Below are positions 60,473-64,000 of a stretch of 64,000 nt of DNA, piece by piece; positions within the stretch are counted from its first letter, which is position 1, and each line of letters begins with the position of its first letter. The stretch is from Bacillus sp. JCM 19034 (GTDB taxonomy: Bacteria > Bacillota > Bacilli > Bacillales > Bacillaceae_D), in assembly GCF_001310635.1 (NCBI RefSeq), contig NZ_BAXR01000010.1:1-64000 (forward strand), in the 5' to 3' direction. The notes under the pieces were generated by a model. The model was not told the DNA's origin. It worked only from the letters and a program-made list of their open reading frames with translations, and did no database searches. A program made the translations under genes and the position numbers.

Positions 60473-60637
60473 ATGGAATTTAATATTTTATTTTTGTCGT
60501 TAGTAATCTTTGTTGTCAGTACCATCTTATATTCGGCTTTTAATAAAGCTGTGAAGAAAAATAAAGCTTTGAAGACATTATTAGAAATTGTAATGGGAGC
60601 AAGCTTAGTGACCTCTTTATTCTATTTATTAGTTTAA
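60473..60637 (+). CDS. Small membrane protein, 54 aa
   Basis: ATG at 60473 with an AAAAGGGGATTTTAAT ribosome site. Two hydrophobic helices (residues 4-22 and 36-54) around a basic linker (AVKKNKALK). It lies 110 bases after the permease and may be co-transcribed with it. No family recognised; it could be an accessory or immunity-like peptide of the exporter. Confidence 0.6.
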   Translation: MEFNILFLSLVIFVVSTILYSAFNKAVKKNKALKTLLEIVMGASLVTSLFYLLV

Positions 60638-60703
60638 GTCATAAGGTTACAATCAAAATGATAAATATATTTCTCAAAGCGTTAATAGTAATCAAGGAAT
60701 AAG

Positions 60704-60737
60704 CCCTTATTCACTTAGGTGGATAGGGTATTTTTTT
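60704..60737 (+). terminator. Terminator after the small membrane protein
   Basis: CCCTTATTCAC (60704-60714, one bulged T) pairs with GTGGATAGGG (60719-60728), followed by TATTTTTTT. Confidence 0.75.
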
Positions 60738-60823
60738 ATTTTTGTTTGAAAGTTTTGTCACATTCGTATAATAATATGACGGAGCTAATGATTAGATACA
60801 AGTCCTACTATCTTCACAGGTTA

Positions 60824-60861
60824 GTTATTAGAAGCAATGTCGTTTCCTTGCCTCTAATAAC
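60824..60861. repeat. Inverted repeat upstream of the PTS regulator
   Basis: GTTATTAGA-A-GCAA (60824-60837) and TTGC-C-TCTAATAAC (60848-60861): 13 of 14 positions pair. No good T-run. Possibly an operator or RNA structure. Confidence 0.5.
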
Positions 60862-60901
60862 GTTTCATTTCAACATTCTTAACAACAACGAATAGAACGC
60901 C

Positions 60902-60931
60902 AAAAAAGTGACCGTTGCAACGGTCATTTTT
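60902..60931. terminator. Perfect 18-bp palindrome with flanking A and T runs
   Basis: TGACCGTTGCAACGGTCA (60909-60926) with A6 before and T5 after. It fits a bidirectional terminator, and equally a symmetric operator upstream of the PRD regulator gene. Confidence 0.7.
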
Positions 60932-60986
60932 CAGGGAAGCGTTTTCTTTAAAATCGGTTACTATAAATAACAAGGGAGGCGTGGCT

Positions 60987-62478
60987 GTGAGTTCAAAAAC
61001 TAATCGTGAACAAGATCTGTTATTGTTCCTTTCAAAAAATCAAGGTTACGTTACCTCGAAGGAACTAGTAGAAGAACTAAAGATATCTCAAAAAACAGTA
61101 TATCGTTTAATTAAAAAAATTAACGATGAGTACATGGACACCCCTTTAATTATCTCGGAAAGAGGGAGAGGTTATAAACTAGATTACGAAAACTTTATTA
61201 ACTATAAAAAAGCAATAACAAATACAAACAAGAACATTTTTCTCCTAGTGAGAGACGTAAACGCATTATGGAAGAATTATTGTTGTCTTCTCCTAAGCCT
61301 ATAAATATTTACGACTTATTTAGTGACTATTATGTAGGGGACTCGGTCATTTTTAATGACGAACAAATAATGAGCGAAGAACTGAAAAAGTACAATTTAG
61401 TTTTAGAGCGAAAAGACAGAAAGCTGGCCATATTAGGGGAAGAAATTGATATTCGAAAGGCAATCAGGCAAACGAATGAAATATTTAATACGATTGATCT
61501 TGATGACTTAAAAAGGAATCAAGAACTTAATTTCAATAGGCACGATGTTTTGTTTATATTGGGTCAATTAAGAAATATTGAAAAGGATTTAGATATCACG
61601 ATTCCCTACCCATATAATGTAAACATTTTCTCGCATTTATATATTCTCCTAAGTCGCTCAAGAAACGTTCCTGCCTTACTGTTTAGTGATAAGGTTTCTG
61701 ATGAGGAAATGGAAAATATGAGTAGAGATACTATTTTGTATCCAGTGGCTAAAGTAATTGTTAACAATATTGAAAAGTATTTGCACAGTTCTTTGCCGGA
61801 TATTGAGATTTATTTTCTTTATCAGTATTTAGTTTCATCAAGAATGCAGGGTTCTCTTGCTACAACCTCCACGTTTCATCAGAGGTTATCCAAGTGACGA
61901 AAACATATATTGAGGGAATGAGTATTTACTTAGGAATTGATATAGAAAGCGAATCTATTTTTATTGATTTAGCTAACCACATTAAACCTATGCTAAATAG
62001 ATTAGAATATAAAATTCGTATTAAAAATAGCTTGTTAAGTCAAATCAAAGTGAATTATGAAGATGTATTTTCGGGTGTCACCAATGTATCTGATTTTGTT
62101 AGTAATAAATTTAACTTACCGGCTATAAATGATGATGAAAATGGATTTATCACGCTCTATTTCGCAAAAATTATTGTAACCGGCCAACATCAACGTCCAA
62201 TAAAAACACTTATTATGTGTACGACAGGAATTGGAACGTCAGAACTATTAAAAGCAAAGGTATCAAGAAAATTTCCTGAGTTAGAAATTGTTGATGTCGT
62301 AGCTTCAAAAGATATGCAAATGGTTAAAGAGAAATACTCAGATGCTGAATTGATTTTAAGTACGGTTCATATTAAGGACGAAGTACCAATTCAAAATTTA
62401 TTAGTAAGTGCGATGTTTACAATGGATGACCAGAAGAGACTCCAGAGAAAGATAGAGGAGATTTATCATGGACAGTAA
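60987..62478 (+). CDS. PRD-containing PTS transcriptional regulator, LicR/MtlR-like (two frame breaks)
   Basis: Repaired length 497 aa. The N-terminal HTH (QGYVTSKELVEELKISQKTV) is followed by a second HTH-like part, two PRDs (about residues 180-390; conserved His near HLYILLSRSRN and in FHQRLS), then an EIIB-like domain with LIMCTTGIGTSELLKAKV carrying the phospho-Cys. The usual C-terminal EIIA domain is encoded by the next gene. The frame is lost at T5 61237-61241 and AA 61892-61893, one base each. GTG 60987 behind GGGAGG. Likely activates the PTS genes downstream. Confidence 0.85.
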
Positions 62479-62902
62479 CTCATTTTATCAAGTTTATTTT
62501 AACTGTGAGTTAGAAACAAAAGAAGAAGTATACTCTTTTATTTCTGAAATGGTATGTCAGGATCCTTCGCAAAAAGAGGAAGTCGTAAATCAATTTAATC
62601 AAAGAGAAAAAGTAGGCAGCACATTAATCGCTGAACATGTGATGTTGCCTCATATCGAAAGCAATCTAATAAAGAAGAGTCAAATTCTATTTATCCGCTT
62701 AGCAAATCCAATACAATCATGGGATGTTCAGACAAAAGATATCCGGTTATTAATCGTTCTTTTATTAAAAGAAAATGAAGATGTACAAATAAAGAAAAAA
62801 ATAGCCTCGTTCACTCGAACGTTAGCGGATGAACAGTATGTAAACAGATTATTAACGATTAATGAAAAAGAAAGCTTTTATAAAGAAATTAGAAAAAACT
62901 AG
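62468..62902 (+). CDS. PTS EIIA protein, mannitol/fructose type, regulator-associated
   Basis: 144 aa. The EIIA-2 active-site His lies in AEHVMLPH (about residue 60). ATG 62468 overlaps the regulator by 11 bases and has AGAGGAG seven bases upstream, so it is translated separately. In LicR/MtlR-type regulators this domain is normally fused to the C-terminus. It probably relays phosphate to the regulator, not to sugar. A missed frame break joining it to the regulator is possible but not supported by a homopolymer. Confidence 0.75.
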   Translation: MDSNSFYQVYFNCELETKEEVYSFISEMVCQDPSQKEEVVNQFNQREKVGSTLIAEHVMLPHIESNLIKKSQILFIRLANPIQSWDVQTKDIRLLIVLLLKENEDVQIKKKIASFTRTLADEQYVNRLLTINEKESFYKEIRKN

Positions 62903-62910
62903 GAGGAATT

Positions 62911-63231
62911 ATGATGAAAATAGTAGGAGTAGCAGCATGTACAGTTGGGATTGCACACACATATATTGCACAGGAGAAATTAGAGAATGCCGGAAAGAAA
63001 GCAGGCCATGACATTTCTATTGAAACACAAGGAACGATTGGGACGGAGAATGAATTAACGCAGGAACAAATAGCTGAAGCAGACATCGTTATCATCGCAG
63101 CAGATGTGAAAATCGCAGGAAGAGAACGTTTTGAAGGAAAGCGAATCATTGAGGTTTCGACAGAGATAGCTGTGAAATCACCAAATAAATTAGTTGAAAA
63201 AGCGGCAGAAGTTGTAAACCAAAAGAAATAA
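62911..63231 (+). CDS. PTS fructose-family EIIB component
   Basis: 106 aa. The phospho-accepting Cys is residue 10 in GVAACTVGIAHTYIAQEKLE; the family usually has CPTGIAHT, so the residues after Cys are changed here. Later IVIIAADVKIAGRERF matches the family (AADxxV/I..RF). TAGGAGGAATT before the ATG at 62911 (or 62914). Receives phosphate from EIIA and passes it to sugar bound to EIIC. Confidence 0.88.
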   Translation: MMKIVGVAACTVGIAHTYIAQEKLENAGKKAGHDISIETQGTIGTENELTQEQIAEADIVIIAADVKIAGRERFEGKRIIEVSTEIAVKSPNKLVEKAAEVVNQKK

Positions 63232-63260
63232 CATCAGTAAAAGAATAGGAGAGAGATAGT

Positions 63261-63713
63261 ATGGAAGTAAAAGATATTGTAGATTTAAAGACAATCAAAA
63301 CGGATATGAAAGCTAAAAGTAAGGAAGAAGCAATTCAAGAATTAGCAGAGGTATTGCTGCAAAATGATTACATTACAAATGTTGAAGGGTTTCTGACTGA
63401 TATTTATGCAAGGGAAGCAATGGGACAAACCGGAATCGGAAATTATATCGCGATTCCTCACGGTAATAGTGATTCTGTTAAAAAAATTGGAGTAGCAATT
63501 GGGATTACTCAGGAAGAGATTCCTTGGGAAACTCTCGATGGGAAGGGAGTAAAGGGAATCATTCTTTTTGCTGTAGGAAAAGAGAATGATGGGGCACAAA
63601 CGCATCTGAAATTATTATCATTATTTGCTAGAAAATTAGGTAATGATGAAGTCATTGATGAAATGCTACAGGCGAAAAATGCTGCAGATGTGCAAGAAGC
63701 TTTATGTAAATAG
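63261..63713 (+). CDS. PTS fructose-family EIIA component
   Basis: 150 aa. Active-site His in GIGNYIAIPHGN; an EIIA-2 signature (AREAMGQTGIGN) precedes it. GGAGAGAG ribosome site. Together with the EIIB and EIIC genes on either side it forms a complete fructose/mannosylglycerate-type PTS; it is the transport EIIA, distinct from the regulator-linked one at 62468. Confidence 0.9.
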   Translation: MEVKDIVDLKTIKTDMKAKSKEEAIQELAEVLLQNDYITNVEGFLTDIYAREAMGQTGIGNYIAIPHGNSDSVKKIGVAIGITQEEIPWETLDGKGVKGIILFAVGKENDGAQTHLKLLSLFARKLGNDEVIDEMLQAKNAADVQEALCK

Positions 63714-63781
63714 CTTTAATGATTGAGCACTTTAAATAAACCAATGGGTTTTGGGTTCTTGTATATAGGGGGGTAGAAAAA

Positions 63782-64000
63782 ATGATGAATAAAATGAAAG
63801 CTTTAAATCTTAAAGGTCATTTATTGACGGCGATTTCATATTTGATACCAATTGTTTGTGGAGCCGGTTTTTTAATCGCAATTGGGATGGCATTTGGAGG
63901 CACTAGTCAATCGGAATTAATACAAGGTGAGTTTTCTATTTGGGATGCATTAGCAACAATGGGTGGAGCCGGGTTAGGTTTATTACCTGTCGTTATCGCA
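63782..64000 (+). CDS. PTS fructose-family EIIC component, 5' part only
   Basis: 73 codons are visible before the window ends in frame. MNKMKALNLKGHLLTAISYL, then IPIVCGAGFLIAIGMAFGG and WDALATMGGAGLGLLPVVIA, match the first helices of Fru-family EIIC (typical motif IPFVVAGG, here IPIVCGAG). AGGGGGGTAGAAAA precedes the ATG at 63782 (or 63785). Sugar specificity cannot be judged. Confidence 0.85.
   Translation, partial: MMNKMKALNLKGHLLTAISYLIPIVCGAGFLIAIGMAFGGTSQSELIQGEFSIWDALATMGGAGLGLLPVVIA

Overview
This window is a low-GC Gram-positive chromosome segment from the family Bacillaceae. Gene order and protein sequences follow the Bacillus subtilis layout closely: ctsR-mcsA-mcsB-clpC-radA-disA-yacL-ispD-ispF-gltX-cysE-cysS-mrnC-rlmB-rae1-sigH, then rpmG-secE-nusG-rplKAJL-rpoBC, then the str, S10, spc and alpha operons, then ecfA1-ecfA2-ecfT-truA-rplM-rpsI. 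Translation is by eye against remembered family sequences; no search was run. The exact genus is not claimed.

Layout. 1-5.1 kb is the CtsR-controlled protein quality-control operon with a promoter and CtsR box. 5.3-9.1 kb holds DNA repair and c-di-AMP genes. 9.2-12 kb holds isoprenoid genes and gltX. 12-18 kb holds a cysteine T-box, cysE-cysS, RNA-processing genes, sigH and an inserted esterase-like gene. 17.8-30 kb holds secE/nusG, the L11-L1-L10-L12 genes and RNA polymerase. 30-54.5 kb is the ribosomal protein superoperon with EF-G, EF-Tu, SecY, Adk, Map, IF-1, RpoA, the ECF vitamin-transporter module and TruA. Almost everything reads on the plus strand.

After rpsI (54.55 kb to the end) the sequence becomes AT-rich accessory DNA. 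It holds decayed coding fragments, a WYL regulator, a DJ-1/PfpI protein, a strikingly structured non-coding stretch (57.06-57.33 kb, nested helices plus a possible pseudoknot), an HTH membrane regulator, two copies of a hairpin element, an ABC-2 exporter, a small membrane protein, and the start of a fructose-family PTS operon with its PRD regulator. The EIIC gene runs off the right edge.

The most important technical observation is that about 30 single-base frame breaks interrupt genes throughout, including essential ones (rpoB, rpsL, rplC, rplX, rpsH, secY, map). I traced each by hand. All but one are consistent with loss of one base, usually inside a short run of one nucleotide, and repairing them restores normal family lengths. 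This is the signature of uncorrected sequencing error, not gene decay. The affected genes are therefore annotated as single full-length CDSs with the break position given.
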